Notes: generated from the sequence alone by a model not told the origin. A stretch of DNA of 64,000 nucleotides from Anianabacter salinae (GCF_019061145.1 NZ_JAHQZS010000007.1:1-64000), one strand, 5' to 3'. Shown: positions 7,591-17,267, counted from the stretch's first letter. A program made the numbers and translations.

Positions 7591-9684
7591 TCAGCCCTCG
7601 ATCCGTGTCAGATCGGCCACAGACAGGCAGATGGTGCGGATACGGCTCAGCAAATTCAAGCGGTTACGCCGCAATATCTCGTTCTCGGCGTTGATCTGGA
7701 CCGCGTCGAAGAAGGCGTCGATGGGTTGGCGCAAGGCCGCCATCGCCTGCATCGCGGCCGCGAAATCCTCGGACGCCATGGCGGGCGCGATCTTTGCATC
7801 CGCAGCATCGAGCGCGGCGAACAGCGCCTTTTCCTCCTCGGCCTCGGCGAATTTCGCATCCGCGCCAAAGGAGTATTCGACGCCGTCCTTCTCTTCGGCC
7901 TGGGACAGGATGTTGTTGGCGCGCTTGAAGCCCTGCAGCAGGTTCGCTCCGTCCTCGGTCTTGAGCGTTTCCGCCAGCGCCTTGGCCCGGTTGACCAGAA
8001 GTGTCAGGTCGTCCGCACCGGGCATCGCAAGGCAGGCGTCGATGACATCGTGCCGGATGCCCTCGTCGCGCAGGTGGACCTTGAGGCGGTCGTGGAAGAA
8101 GGAGAGTAGGTCAGCAATAGCGTCGGTCATTGCGCCCCTGTCAGACCACGCATGGACCTTGGCATGTTGACGCAGGAGCGCAGTAGTTCCGACCCTTACC
8201 CCATTGCCCAACACCAACCGGATCACCCCCAGCGCCGCGCGGCGCAGCGCGTAGGGGTCTTTCGACCCCGTGGGTTTCTCGTCGATGGCCCAGAACCCTG
8301 TCAGCGTGTCGATCTTGTCGGCCAGCGCCACGGCGACCGATGCCGGGTCGGTCGGAACCTCGTCAGATGGCCCGAGCGGCTTGTAATGCATCTCGCAAGC
8401 GGCGGCGATGTTGTCGCCAAGGCTTGCACTTTTCGCGTAATACCGGCCCATGATCCCCTGCAATTCCGGGAATTCGTAGACCATTTCCGACGAAAGGTCG
8501 GATTTGCACACCCGTGCCGACAATGCGGCGTCATCGGCGTCCGCCCCGACCAGCGGCGCGATCTCGCGGGCCAGCGCCTCGATGCGGGCGATCCGGTCGG
8601 CCTGCGACCCCAGCTTACGGTGGAAGGTCACGTCTTTCAGCGCCGCGCCCATGCCGTCCAGACCAACATCACGAATGGTGCGCAAGTCATTCTCCCAAAA
8701 GAACTTTGCGTCCGACAGCCGGGCCGCGAGAACCTTCTGGTTCCCCGCCAGGATCGCCGCGCCGCCGTCCTTGGGCTCGTTGTTGGCGACGGTCACGAAC
8801 TTCTCGATCCGGCCCGTCTTGGCGTTTCGCACCGAAAAGAACTTCTGATGCTCCTTCATCGAGGTCTGCAGCACCTCGGGCGGAAGGCCCATAAAGTCCG
8901 CGCCGATCTCGCCCATCAGCACCACGGGCCATTCAACCAGCCCCGCGACCTCGGCCAGAAGGCCGCGATCCTCGACCACCTCCAGCCCTTGCGCGAACGC
9001 CATCTGCGTCGCCTCGTTCCAGATGTGGTCTGCCCGCTCGGCGGGGTCCAGCACCACGAACGCGCGCTTCAATTTCGCCGCGTAATCCTCGAAAGAGGTT
9101 ACCGAAATCTCGCCCCTAGACAGGAACCTGTGGCCCTGCGTCCGGTCGCCCGCAACGATCCCGTCAATGTCCAGCGGCACCACCGACGCCCCGGCTTCGT
9201 CGTGCAGGATGCACAGGATCGACTGCAAGGGGCGCACCCAGCGCAAGGTGCCAGCACCCCAGCGCATCGACTTTGGCCAGGGGAAATTGCGCACGGCGTT
9301 TTCCAGAACCTCGGCCACGATCTCGGCAGCCGGACGTCCCGGGCGTTCGATCACGGCGTAATACACCTGCCCCTTCTTGTCGTCGCGTGCCTGCAACTGG
9401 TCCTGCGTGACGCCCGCAGAACGCAAGAACCCCTCGATCGCCTTGTCGGGCGCGTCGGTGCGGGGGCCCTTGCGTTCCTCGCGCACGGCGGGGCTGTGCT
9501 TGAGCAGGCCCTCGACCACCAGCGTCAGGCGGCGCGGCGTCGCAAAGCCGCCCGCATGGGCATAGCTCAGCCCCGCCTCGGCCAGCCCGTCCGTCACAAG
9601 GCGGCGCAGATCGTCCGTCGCCTTGGCCTGCATCCGCGCCGGAATTTCCTCGGAGAACAGCTCGATCAGAAGGTCGGGCATCAT
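7591..9684 (-). CDS. glyS: Glycyl-tRNA synthetase beta subunit
   Basis: Beta chain of the bacterial alpha2beta2 glycyl-tRNA synthetase, which binds tRNA and supports glycylation by the alpha chain. The 697-residue product begins MMPDLLIELFSEEIPARMQ, the standard GlyS N-terminus. Conserved segments such as FLSRGEISV, KEHQKFFSV and FPELQGIMGRYYA follow, and the anticodon-binding-like region is at the C-terminus. The ATG at 9684 overlaps the stop of the preceding small gene (ATGA), with GAAAGGA about 6 bp upstream; a second ATG follows immediately. Confidence 0.96.
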   Translation of the reverse strand: MMPDLLIELFSEEIPARMQAKATDDLRRLVTDGLAEAGLSYAHAGGFATPRRLTLVVEGLLKHSPAVREERKGPRTDAPDKAIEGFLRSAGVTQDQLQARDDKKGQVYYAVIERPGRPAAEIVAEVLENAVRNFPWPKSMRWGAGTLRWVRPLQSILCILHDEAGASVVPLDIDGIVAGDRTQGHRFLSRGEISVTSFEDYAAKLKRAFVVLDPAERADHIWNEATQMAFAQGLEVVEDRGLLAEVAGLVEWPVVLMGEIGADFMGLPPEVLQTSMKEHQKFFSVRNAKTGRIEKFVTVANNEPKDGGAAILAGNQKVLAARLSDAKFFWENDLRTIRDVGLDGMGAALKDVTFHRKLGSQADRIARIEALAREIAPLVGADADDAALSARVCKSDLSSEMVYEFPELQGIMGRYYAKSASLGDNIAAACEMHYKPLGPSDEVPTDPASVAVALADKIDTLTGFWAIDEKPTGSKDPYALRRAALGVIRLVLGNGVRVGTTALLRQHAKVHAWSDRGAMTDAIADLLSFFHDRLKVHLRDEGIRHDVIDACLAMPGADDLTLLVNRAKALAETLKTEDGANLLQGFKRANNILSQAEEKDGVEYSFGADAKFAEAEEEKALFAALDAADAKIAPAMASEDFAAAMQAMAALRQPIDAFFDAVQINAENEILRRNRLNLLSRIRTICLSVADLTRIEG

Positions 9685-10205
9685 TCGGTCCTTTCGGGGG
9701 GCATCGGGCAATCGAAGGGCAGCGGGTTTCCGTCGTAAAAGGCCGTGCCGCAGTCGTTGATCTGCTGCCACGCGAAGGCGCGGCCGTCGTCATAGGCGGC
9801 GATCACGCGGTCGATGCCGTATTCGACGTTCGGGATCGACAGGAACGCCACAGCCTCGCCCGCGTCCAGCGCATCGCCGATGGCTTCGGCGTCGAAGCAG
9901 TCGAACCAGCCGGGCGCGACCAGCGGCGTCGCGTCCTCGTAGACCGTGTAGGTCTCGGTCATGGTCGCAAGCGAATAGCCGGTCTCGAAACAGGCGCGGA
10001 ACCGGATCGGCGAGGATGTCGCGTCGATCGCCTCGACCGCGCTGACGGGCAAGGGTTCTGCCGCGCCATCGGCCACGCGCACCGCTGGCAGCGCCACATC
10101 CGCAGGATCGACGGTGTCGTAGTAGGCATAGACCTGCAGGTAATACATCGCCGCGCCGCCGATAAGGCCGCAGCCGACCAGAAGGATCGCCATGAGTTTT
10201 CCCAT
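9681..10205 (-). CDS. Small single-pass membrane protein between glyQ and glyS (DUF6446-like)
   Basis: A 174-residue protein with one N-terminal membrane segment (about residues 4-22, MAILLVGCGLIGGAAMYYLQ) and a periplasmic or soluble remainder containing RACFETGYSLATMTETYTVY and LPFDCPMPPE. Three dispersed Cys residues in the soluble part could form disulfides. It starts 8 bp after glyQ and overlaps glyS by 4 bp, so it is translated with both synthetase subunits. This placement is, to my knowledge, common in Rhodobacteraceae and corresponds to the uncharacterised DUF6446 family; the function is unknown. Confidence 0.75.
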   Translation of the reverse strand: MGKLMAILLVGCGLIGGAAMYYLQVYAYYDTVDPADVALPAVRVADGAAEPLPVSAVEAIDATSSPIRFRACFETGYSLATMTETYTVYEDATPLVAPGWFDCFDAEAIGDALDAGEAVAFLSIPNVEYGIDRVIAAYDDGRAFAWQQINDCGTAFYDGNPLPFDCPMPPERTE

Positions 10206-10213
10206 ATCCGCCC

Positions 10214-11152
10214 CTACGCCGCGCTGGCGTTGTGACCGCCCGCCTCGGTCTGCACGAACGCGTCCGCGCAGAGTTTCGCCAGCGTGCGCACCCGGCCGAT
10301 ATAGGCCTGCCGCTCGGTGACCGAGATCACGCCGCGCGCGTCCAGAAGGTTGAACAGGTGGCTGGCCTTGATGCACTGGTCATAGGCGGGATGCGCCATG
10401 ACGATGCGCTTGCCGGTCTTGGGGTCATCGTGAGGGGCACCCAGGATGCGCTGGCACGCCGCTTCTGCGTCCTCGAAATGGCGCAGAAGCGTCTCGGTGT
10501 CGGCGACGTCGAAGTTCCAGCGCGAGTATTCCTGTTCGGTCTGGCGAAAGATGTCGCCGTAGGTCAGCGCAATCGGCGTCTGCGGGTCGTTGAACGGCAT
10601 GTCCATGACATGGTCGATGCCAAGGACATACATCGCCAGACGTTCCAGCCCATAGGTCAATTCGCCCGACACCGGGCGGCAGTCGTGGCCGCCGACCTGC
10701 TGGAAATAGGTGAACTGCGACACTTCCATGCCGTCGCACCACACCTCCCAGCCAAGGCCCCAGGCGCCCAGGGTGGGGCTTTCCCAGTCATCCTCGACAA
10801 AGCGGATGTCGTGCACCGAGGCGTCGATGCCGATGGCCTGAAGCGAGCCGAGATAGAGATCCTGCATGTCGGGCGGCGACGGTTTGATGAGGACCTGGAA
10901 CTGGTAATAGTGCTGCAGCCGGTTCGGGTTCTCGCCGTAGCGTCCATCCGTCGGGCGGCGCGAGGGCTGGACATAGGCGGCCGCCCACGGCTTCGAGCCG
11001 AGCGCGCGCAGCGTCGTCGCCGGATGGAAGGTGCCCGCGCCGACCTCCATGTCGTAGGGTTGCAGGATCGCGCAGCCCTTGGACGCCCAGTAGGTCTGAA
11101 GCCGCAGGATGATCTCCTGAAAACTCCTTGGTCGCGCCTGATTATCCGACAT
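10214..11152 (-). CDS. glyQ: Glycyl-tRNA synthetase alpha subunit
   Basis: Catalytic alpha chain forming glycyl-adenylate and charging tRNA-Gly with the GlyS beta chain. The 312-residue product carries the diagnostic [27 protein letters not shown] near the N-terminus (given here by its key residues 18-45), then [20 protein letters not shown] and [10 protein letters not shown]. First gene of glyQ, small membrane protein, glyS. The 163 bp upstream, shared with the divergent secreted protein at 11316, must contain both promoters; no T-box or other riboswitch is visible there. Confidence 0.97.
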   Translation of the reverse strand: MSDNQARPRSFQEIILRLQTYWASKGCAILQPYDMEVGAGTFHPATTLRALGSKPWAAAYVQPSRRPTDGRYGENPNRLQHYYQFQVLIKPSPPDMQDLYLGSLQAIGIDASVHDIRFVEDDWESPTLGAWGLGWEVWCDGMEVSQFTYFQQVGGHDCRPVSGELTYGLERLAMYVLGIDHVMDMPFNDPQTPIALTYGDIFRQTEQEYSRWNFDVADTETLLRHFEDAEAACQRILGAPHDDPKTGKRIVMAHPAYDQCIKASHLFNLLDARGVISVTERQAYIGRVRTLAKLCADAFVQTEAGGHNASAA

Positions 11153-11315
11153 GCGGACGCCCCCGTTTCAAAGCCGTGTGAAAGCCGCGTTCTCTCTAGG
11201 CAACAGCCTCGGTAGGGTCAATCGACCTAGCGCGTAATTGACGTGCATCACCCGCCCCGGCTGATAGGATCACCTGCGATGTGACAGTTTGACTCGGGTG
11301 GAACGAGGAGTGGGA

Positions 11316-13175
11316 ATGCGACGGATTTTCTTGACTATCGTGGCGATGGTGCTGGCGACGATCGGTGCGCGCGCCGAGGCGCAACAAAGCTGGGTGCAGA
11401 TCGAGGCGTTCCCCAGCCTCGCCGAAGCCGAGCAATCAGCGCGCGGCTATGCAGAGATCCTGCGCGACGTGAACGGATTGCGGCTTGGCTCTGGCTGGTA
11501 TGCGGTGGCCATCGGGCCGCTCGATCCCGAGGCCGCGTCGCAACGCCTGCGGACCCTGCGGACAGACGGCGCGATCCCGCGCGACAGCTTTATCGTGACA
11601 AGTGACGTCTATTCCGAACAGTTCTACCCCGTGGGATCGACCGCGCTTGCGGAGACCGCAGGCGATGGCGCGATCTCGACCGAGGATCTGAGCGACGCGC
11701 TGGCCGAAGGCGACACGGACGGCACGATCCAGACCAGCGAACTGGATGCACCCGCGCAGCCAGACGCCGACCAGACCGCAGAGGCGCCCGCCCCCGAGCA
11801 GACCCAGCCCGAGCAGATCGTGATCGCCGAGCCGGAACCCGAGGAAACCCGGCAGGAGGCCCTGCAAAGCGAAGCGCAGCTTGGGCGCGACGAACGCGCC
11901 GAGTTGCAGGTCGCGCTGCGGTGGTTCGGCTTTTACAACGGCGCCATCGACGCCGCCTTTGGCCCCGGAACCCGCGGGTCGATGGCCGAGTATCAACGCA
12001 GCGAAGGGCTGGAGGCGACGGGCGTTCTGACCTCCCGCCAGCGCGCGCAACTGCTGTCCGACTACGACGCCGTCTTTTCCGAACTGGGCCTGCGCGTCGT
12101 TCGCGACACGCGTGCCGGTATCGAGATGCAATTGCCGATGGGGCTTGTGGATTTCGACCGCTACGATCCGCCCTTCGCGCATTACCCCAGCGAGGACGAC
12201 AACGGCGTCCGGGTGCTGCTGATAAGCCAGACCGGCAGCGAAAGCACGCTGCTGGGCCTCTATGACATCATGCAGACGCTGGAAATCGTGCCTGTCGAGG
12301 GCGAGCGCAACCGCACCCGCGACAGCTTTACCCTGACCGGGCAGAACGCGCGCATCTCGTCCCACACCTATGCGCAACTGGGCAATGGCCATGTGAAGGG
12401 CTTCACGCTGATCTGGCCGAACGGGTTCCGCGACGAACGTATCCGCGAATACGTGCTGAACGAGATGCAGGCGAGCTTTACCGCCCTGCCCGATGCCGTC
12501 CTGCCCGACGTCGTCGGCGACGGCCAGATGGAGCAGCGCATCGACCTTCTGTCCGGCCTGCGCATCCGCCGCCCCGAGCGCACGCGCTCTGGCTTCTACG
12601 TCGATGCGCGCGGGTCTGTGCTGACCACGACCGAGGCGGTCGATGGCTGCGAGCGCGTGACCATCGAAGAGGCGTATGACGCAACCGTTGCAGCGCGGGA
12701 CGATGCGCTGGGTCTGGCGCTTCTGCGGCCGAACACGCAGCTTTCGCCGATCGACTATGCCCGCTTTCAGGCCGCCGTGCCGCGGCTTCAGTCCGAGATC
12801 GCGGTGGCAGGCTATCCCTATGACGGGGTGCTGTCGGCGCCGACGCTGACCTTCGGCACGCTCGAGGACGTGCGCGGGCTGCAGGGGCAGGACAACGTCA
12901 AGCGTCTTGCGCTGATGGCGCGGCCCGGGAACGCGGGCGGCCCGGTGTTCGACACCACGGGCGCCGTCCTTGGGATGCTGTTGCCCGAACAGGACGGCAC
13001 CGGACAGGTGCTGCCCGAGGACGTGACCTTTGCCGCCGACGCCACCGCCATCGGCGGGTTCCTGTCGCAGGCGGGGTTCAGCCCCTCGGCATCGGACAAG
13101 AGCGCATCACTCGCGCCCGAGGACCTGACGCGCATCGCGGGCGACATGACCGTTCTGGTCAGCTGCTGGAACTGA
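11316..13175 (+). CDS. Secreted SPOR / peptidoglycan-binding protein with a degenerate trypsin-like domain
   Basis: A 619-residue exported protein with a signal peptide at about 1-24 (MRRIFLTIVAMVLATIGARA). A SPOR-like repeat follows (residues 25-100, WVQIEAFPSLAEAEQSARGY...GWYAVAIGPL), then an acidic Pro/Glu linker (about 125-200), a peptidoglycan-binding_1 domain (LQVALRWFGFYNGAIDAAFG) and a C-terminal trypsin-2-like fold. The protease fold has lost its triad: the His position reads TTTEAV, the Asp position LGLALL, and the Ser motif GNAGGPV instead of GNSGGP. It is therefore likely a cell-wall-associated structural or binding protein, not a protease. The ATG follows GAGGAG; an upstream in-frame TTG (11289) is less likely. 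Confidence 0.85.
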   Translation: MRRIFLTIVAMVLATIGARAEAQQSWVQIEAFPSLAEAEQSARGYAEILRDVNGLRLGSGWYAVAIGPLDPEAASQRLRTLRTDGAIPRDSFIVTSDVYSEQFYPVGSTALAETAGDGAISTEDLSDALAEGDTDGTIQTSELDAPAQPDADQTAEAPAPEQTQPEQIVIAEPEPEETRQEALQSEAQLGRDERAELQVALRWFGFYNGAIDAAFGPGTRGSMAEYQRSEGLEATGVLTSRQRAQLLSDYDAVFSELGLRVVRDTRAGIEMQLPMGLVDFDRYDPPFAHYPSEDDNGVRVLLISQTGSESTLLGLYDIMQTLEIVPVEGERNRTRDSFTLTGQNARISSHTYAQLGNGHVKGFTLIWPNGFRDERIREYVLNEMQASFTALPDAVLPDVVGDGQMEQRIDLLSGLRIRRPERTRSGFYVDARGSVLTTTEAVDGCERVTIEEAYDATVAARDDALGLALLRPNTQLSPIDYARFQAAVPRLQSEIAVAGYPYDGVLSAPTLTFGTLEDVRGLQGQDNVKRLALMARPGNAGGPVFDTTGAVLGMLLPEQDGTGQVLPEDVTFAADATAIGGFLSQAGFSPSASDKSASLAPEDLTRIAGDMTVLVSCWN

Positions 13176-13200
13176 GCGAAGACCGCCAGTCGACTGATCA

Positions 13201-13226
13201 AAGGCCCCGCTTCACGGCGGGGCCTT
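13201..13226. terminator. Bidirectional terminator hairpin
   Basis: AAGGCCCCGC - TTCACG - GCGGGGCCTT, a perfect 10-bp stem, sits between the convergent secreted protein (ends 13175) and trkH (ends 13240). The stem begins with A residues and ends with TTT on the plus strand, so it can serve transcripts from both sides. Confidence 0.85.
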
Positions 13227-13239
13227 TGTCTTGTGCCGA

Positions 13240-14697
13240 CTACTCGCGCCAGAACATCGGCGTGAGGATCACGAAGACCGACATGATCTCGAGCCGCCCC
13301 AAGAGCATGCAGAACGTCAGCAGCCATTTGGCAGTGTCGTTGATCGTTGCGAAGTTGCCTGCGGGTCCGATGGTATCGCCAAGGCCCGGTCCGATATTGG
13401 CCATGGCCGTTGCAGCGCCGGACAAGGCGGTGACGGTATCAAGCCCCGTCGCCGCCAGAAGCACCGCCATTACGCCCATCGTCACGAAGAACAGGACGAA
13501 AAAGGCCATGACCGAAGACAGCACGTCCTCGCCCACGGTCCGTCCGTCATAGCGCGGCGAAAACATCCCGTGCGGCGAGTGGATCTTGCGGATCTGCGCC
13601 GAGATCGAGGCAAAGAGAATCTGGTAGCGAAAGATCTTGACCGAACAACAGGTCGATCCCGCGCAGCCGCCGATCAGACCCACGAAAAAGAACAGTACCA
13701 CCGGGAAGGTGCCCCAAAGCTGGTAATCCACGCTGGCATAGCCGGTGCCGGTGATGATCGAGGTGATGTTGAACGTCGCCTCGCGCAGCGCATGCTCGAA
13801 ATGGTCCCCGTTCGCGAGGATGCGGTAAACGGTCATCAGGGCGACAAGCCCCAAGATCAGCACGATGAAAACTCGCACCTGGCTGTCGCGCCGCAATGGC
13901 ATAACCGACCCGGCCAAGAGTTGCACGTAGCGCACGAAGGGCAGGCTCGCCAAGATCATGAACACCGAGGCGACATACTCGGCAGGCCCCTGGAACTGGC
14001 CGAAACTGGCGTCGTATGTGGAAAAGCCGCCCGTCGACAACGTGGTCAGCGCATGGTTCGCCGCGTCGAAAGTGCCCATCCCTGTGGCAAGGTAGGACAG
14101 GAAGCAGCCGAAGGTCAGCGCCACGTAGGCGGCGCCGATCCGCGATGCGATCTGCGCGGCACGCGGCAGCACCTTGCCGTCGGTGTCGAACGCCTCGGAG
14201 CGGAAGATCTGCATGCCGCCGACCTTGAGTTCCGGCAGGAACACCATCGCCACGATGATGATCCCGATCCCGCCGAACCATTGCAGCATCGAGCGCCACA
14301 AGAGCAGCCCCTGTGGCAGCCGTTCCAGCCCGGTGAACACTGTCGAGCCGGTGGTGGTCAGGCCGGACATCGCCTCGAAAAAGGCGTCGACGACCCGCGC
14401 CTCGGTCGCGCCCAGAACAAAGGGCACCGCGCCGAACACCGGCAGCATGACCCAGACGGCGGTGGTCACCAGGAACGTCTGGCGGATCGTCAGGCGCCCG
14501 CCGGCAGAGTTGGCCGAAGCCAGCGCGACAAGCGCGCCCGCCGAGGTCACCACCACCGACGCTTCCAGCATCGCCAGCCAGTGATCGTTTCCGAAGTAGA
14601 GGTCGACGAACATCGGAAGGGTCATCGACAGTCCAAGAACCGCGACGAGAATGCCGATCAGGTAGGCGACGGGGCGCAGGTCGAACATGACCGCCAC
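13240..14697 (-). CDS. TrkH-family potassium uptake channel subunit
   Basis: A 485-residue integral membrane protein with the fourfold M1-P-M2 design of TrkH/KtrB. The four selectivity-filter loops are visible as TTTGSTVF (about residue 108), STGGFSTYDASF (about 225), TGTGYASVDYQ (about 320) and NIGPGLGDTIGP (about 440). It imports K+ with a cytosolic TrkA/KtrA-type RCK partner, which is not in this window. M1 or M4 could be the true start. It is encoded immediately after folE2 on the same strand (56 bp) and ends at a shared terminator. Confidence 0.93.
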   Translation of the reverse strand: MAVMFDLRPVAYLIGILVAVLGLSMTLPMFVDLYFGNDHWLAMLEASVVVTSAGALVALASANSAGGRLTIRQTFLVTTAVWVMLPVFGAVPFVLGATEARVVDAFFEAMSGLTTTGSTVFTGLERLPQGLLLWRSMLQWFGGIGIIIVAMVFLPELKVGGMQIFRSEAFDTDGKVLPRAAQIASRIGAAYVALTFGCFLSYLATGMGTFDAANHALTTLSTGGFSTYDASFGQFQGPAEYVASVFMILASLPFVRYVQLLAGSVMPLRRDSQVRVFIVLILGLVALMTVYRILANGDHFEHALREATFNITSIITGTGYASVDYQLWGTFPVVLFFFVGLIGGCAGSTCCSVKIFRYQILFASISAQIRKIHSPHGMFSPRYDGRTVGEDVLSSVMAFFVLFFVTMGVMAVLLAATGLDTVTALSGAATAMANIGPGLGDTIGPAGNFATINDTAKWLLTFCMLLGRLEIMSVFVILTPMFWRE

Positions 14698-14753
14698 GCT
14701 TGGCCGGGCGGTGCGAGGCTGTCAAGCACAGGCATCACCGCCGCGCCAAGGTC

Positions 14754-15857
14754 TTATCCCGGGTGATGCAGCGTGGCGAACAGGTGCGGATCGAGGCTTT
14801 GCGCCGCGAAGGTGTCGCCGTGGGTCAACACGGACACGGCATCGTGGCTGTGCAGGCTTTCCTGGTGGCTGGCCACGACGCGGAAATCGCCGATCCGGTC
14901 ATCCTTCAGGAATTCGGCGCAGAACAGGCGCGCGGCATCCTCGACGAAGATCGGGTTGGCGGCGTTCAGTTCCGCGAACGCCTGCTCGTCCTCGCGCTTG
15001 ACCATCACTTGTGTCTCGGTCGGCACCGCGTCGCGGCACATCTCGATAAGGTCCTCGAACCACAGGCAATCTGCCTCGGGATTGATCGCAACCGAAACCC
15101 GCGCCACGGAGCGCTGCGAATGCGGCGTGGCGAGTTGCCCGCGCACCTGCCGGGCATGTTCCGACAGTTCGAGCGAGCAGGGGCAGGTCGAGGAATAGAC
15201 ATAGTCCAGATGCACGATCTTGCGGCGCACCCCGCCGGTCTCGATCAGTTCGAGCGCGATGTCGTAATACTGGTAGCCTTGCAGCCCCGAGCGCAGCGAC
15301 GGCACCTTGAGCGGAAACCGCAGGCGCATCTGAATGCGCGCGTCGAAGCTTTCCAGATCGCGCATGTAGTCATCGAGCGCCGCCTCTATCACTTCGAACG
15401 AGAATGTCCGCTCGGCATGGCCGTAGAAGGTGCGCATGATGCGCGACATGTTGATGCCCTTCTTCTCGGCCTCGAGGCTGACCGTGCCGGTCACCGAGGT
15501 CTCAAGCGTCAGATCGCCATTGTCGCGGGTGTGATATTTGATCGGCAGGCGGAAATTCGAGATGCCGACATGCTGGATGTCCGCCTTCTCGCCCCGGATC
15601 AGGCTGGACGGGCCGTTCTGCAGGTCGGGCAGCGACGCCTTGTAGGCGGCATCGACGCCGAAATCTTCGGGGTATTCGCGGGCGAGCGCGGGATAGTTCG
15701 ACATCTCCTGCCCCGGGATCAGCCGCGCGATGGCCGGATCGAGCGTCGCGATCTCGGCATCGTCGGCTGTCCGTGCCCAGGCGCGCAGAAGCGCAAGCGC
15801 CCGGCGCGCCTCTTCACGGTCGGGAGCCTTGTCGATATCTGGGGTATGGAAGTTCAT
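14754..15857 (-). CDS. folE2: GTP cyclohydrolase FolE2 (type IB)
   Basis: Makes 7,8-dihydroneopterin triphosphate from GTP, the entry to folate (and in some bacteria queuosine). The 367-residue sequence matches the FolE2 type: a DIQHVGISNFRLPIKY segment, the TVSLEAEKKGINMSRIMRTF segment, and YVYSSTCPCSLELSEHAR with the catalytic Cys pair. FolE2 works without bound zinc and in many bacteria replaces zinc-dependent FolE under zinc shortage; I see no obvious Zur box here. The ATG at 15857 has GAGGAT upstream, and an earlier in-frame start at 15917 lacks similarity. It supplies the same pathway as folB and folP at 2-4 kb. Confidence 0.95.
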   Translation of the reverse strand: MNFHTPDIDKAPDREEARRALALLRAWARTADDAEIATLDPAIARLIPGQEMSNYPALAREYPEDFGVDAAYKASLPDLQNGPSSLIRGEKADIQHVGISNFRLPIKYHTRDNGDLTLETSVTGTVSLEAEKKGINMSRIMRTFYGHAERTFSFEVIEAALDDYMRDLESFDARIQMRLRFPLKVPSLRSGLQGYQYYDIALELIETGGVRRKIVHLDYVYSSTCPCSLELSEHARQVRGQLATPHSQRSVARVSVAINPEADCLWFEDLIEMCRDAVPTETQVMVKREDEQAFAELNAANPIFVEDAARLFCAEFLKDDRIGDFRVVASHQESLHSHDAVSVLTHGDTFAAQSLDPHLFATLHHPG

Positions 15858-15950
15858 GGCATCCTCATCCGCACCCTGCGGGGTCCATATGTAAGATGAA
15901 CCGCCGCGGATTTCCAAACATTTGACACCTGATACGGACGCCAGCCCCGG

Positions 15951-17132
15951 TCAGATGTGTTTGAGCGCGTCCAGAATGTCGCGGATCAGGTCACCCGTAT
16001 CCTCAAGACCGACCGAAAGCCGCACAAGACCGTCGGAAATGCCCAGCCGCGCCTTCTGCGCATCGCTCAGCCGCTGGTGCGTCGTGGTCGCGGGATGGGT
16101 CACGATCGACTTGGAATCCCCAAGATTGTTGGAAATCAGGATGATTTCGAGGGCGTTGAGGAAACGGAACGCCGCAGCTTGCCCGCCCCTGATCTCGAGC
16201 GCGAGGATGGTGCCCGGCCCGTCCATCTGGTCCGTCACGATGGCGTGATGCGGATGATCCGGCAGGCCAGGGAACACCACGCGGCTGAGACCTTCGTGCC
16301 CCGCCAGCGCCTCGGCGATGGCTTGGGCGCTGGAGGCCTGTGCGCGCACGCGCAGATCGAGAGTGTCCATCCCCTTGAGCATCACCCAGGCCGTGAACGG
16401 GCTCATCGCGCCCCCGGTATGCTTGAGGTACGGCTCCAGCGTCTTGCGGATATAGTCCTTCGTTCCCAGCACGATGCCGCCCAGACAGCGCCCCTGACCG
16501 TCGACGTGCTTGGTGGTGGAATAGACCACGACGTCGGCGCCATTTTCCAGCGCGCGGCTGAAGATCGGGGTCGCAAAGACGTTGTCCACGATCACCGTCG
16601 CGCCAACCGCGTGCGCCAGGTCCGATACGCCGCGCAGGTCGATCACGTCGAGCGTGGGGTTCGACATGGTTTCCATGAACACCGCCTTGGTGCCGGGGCG
16701 GATCGCCGCCCGCCAGGCGTCAAGATCGGTGCCGTCGACGAACGTCACCTCGACGCCGTAGCGCATCAGGATGTCCTCGAGGATATACAGGCACGAGCCA
16801 AACAGCGCCTCTGACGACACCACATGATCGCCCGCCCGCAGCATCGACATCAGTGCGGCGTTGACCGCTGCCATGCCCGATGCGGTGGCAAAGCCGTCCT
16901 CGGCGCCTTCAAGCGCGGCAAGACGTTCCTCGAACATCCGCACCGTCGGGTTGCCATAGCGGGCGTAGATGAATTCGTCGTCGCCGATCTTCTGGAACCG
17001 CTGCGCGGCCTGTTCGGCGGTGTCGTAGACGAACCCTTGGGTAAGAAAGATCGCCTCGGACACTTCGCCGTACTGGCTGCGGCGGATGCCGTCGTGGACG
17101 AGTTTCGTGCGGGTTTTCCAATCCGATGCCAT
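15951..17132 (-). CDS. metZ: O-succinylhomoserine sulfhydrylase MetZ
   Basis: A PLP enzyme of the Cys/Met metabolism family that makes homocysteine directly from O-succinylhomoserine and sulfide. The 393 residues include YARYGNPT, the SGMAAVNAAL region, VDNVFATPIFSRALENGADV and the PLP-lysine motif YSTTKHVDGQGRCLGG (about residue 206), then SNNLGDSKSIVTHPATTTHQ. AGGAGG lies 10 bp upstream of the ATG at 17132. The 5' leader carries a SAM-II riboswitch followed by a terminator, so expression should fall when S-adenosylmethionine is abundant. Confidence 0.96.
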   Translation of the reverse strand: MASDWKTRTKLVHDGIRRSQYGEVSEAIFLTQGFVYDTAEQAAQRFQKIGDDEFIYARYGNPTVRMFEERLAALEGAEDGFATASGMAAVNAALMSMLRAGDHVVSSEALFGSCLYILEDILMRYGVEVTFVDGTDLDAWRAAIRPGTKAVFMETMSNPTLDVIDLRGVSDLAHAVGATVIVDNVFATPIFSRALENGADVVVYSTTKHVDGQGRCLGGIVLGTKDYIRKTLEPYLKHTGGAMSPFTAWVMLKGMDTLDLRVRAQASSAQAIAEALAGHEGLSRVVFPGLPDHPHHAIVTDQMDGPGTILALEIRGGQAAAFRFLNALEIILISNNLGDSKSIVTHPATTTHQRLSDAQKARLGISDGLVRLSVGLEDTGDLIRDILDALKHI

Positions 17133-17157
17133 GTGCCTGCGCCTCCTATTGCGCAAC

Positions 17158-17189
17158 AAAAAGCCCCCAGAGCAGAAGCGCCGGGGGCC
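17158..17189 (-). terminator. Rho-independent attenuator between SAM-II riboswitch and metZ
   Basis: On the minus strand, GCCCCC and GGGGGC pair around a 14-nt interior and are followed by CTTTTTG. The hairpin lies downstream of the SAM-II aptamer and before the metZ ribosome-binding site. That placement fits transcription attenuation: ligand binding would favour termination. Confidence 0.75.
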
Positions 17190-17205
17190 ACCGTGGGCAT
17201 CCCAG

Positions 17206-17261
17206 ACCTCTTTAGCGGAATATTTAACGTGGCCCGCAAGCCGGAGCACAAATCGCCACGT
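17206..17261 (-). promoter_or_regulatory. SAM-II (metA-type) riboswitch
   Basis: Reading the minus strand, ACGTGGC and GCCACGT form a perfect 7-bp P1 stem. The conserved elements come in the right order: GATTT just inside P1, CTTGCGG in the loop, TTAAAT after P1, then CCGCTAAAGAGG. GCGG in the loop can pair with CCGC in the tail, giving the H-type pseudoknot typical of SAM-II. Established knowledge: this class binds S-adenosylmethionine and is found mainly in alphaproteobacteria upstream of metA, metX and metZ. The aptamer starts at the predicted transcription start. Confidence 0.92.
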
Positions 17262-17267
17262 CCTTCG

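Noticed and set aside
11153-11315. T-box or glycine riboswitch before glyQ
   Set aside because: No conserved T-box sequence or glycine aptamer elements are visible in the 163-bp gap.
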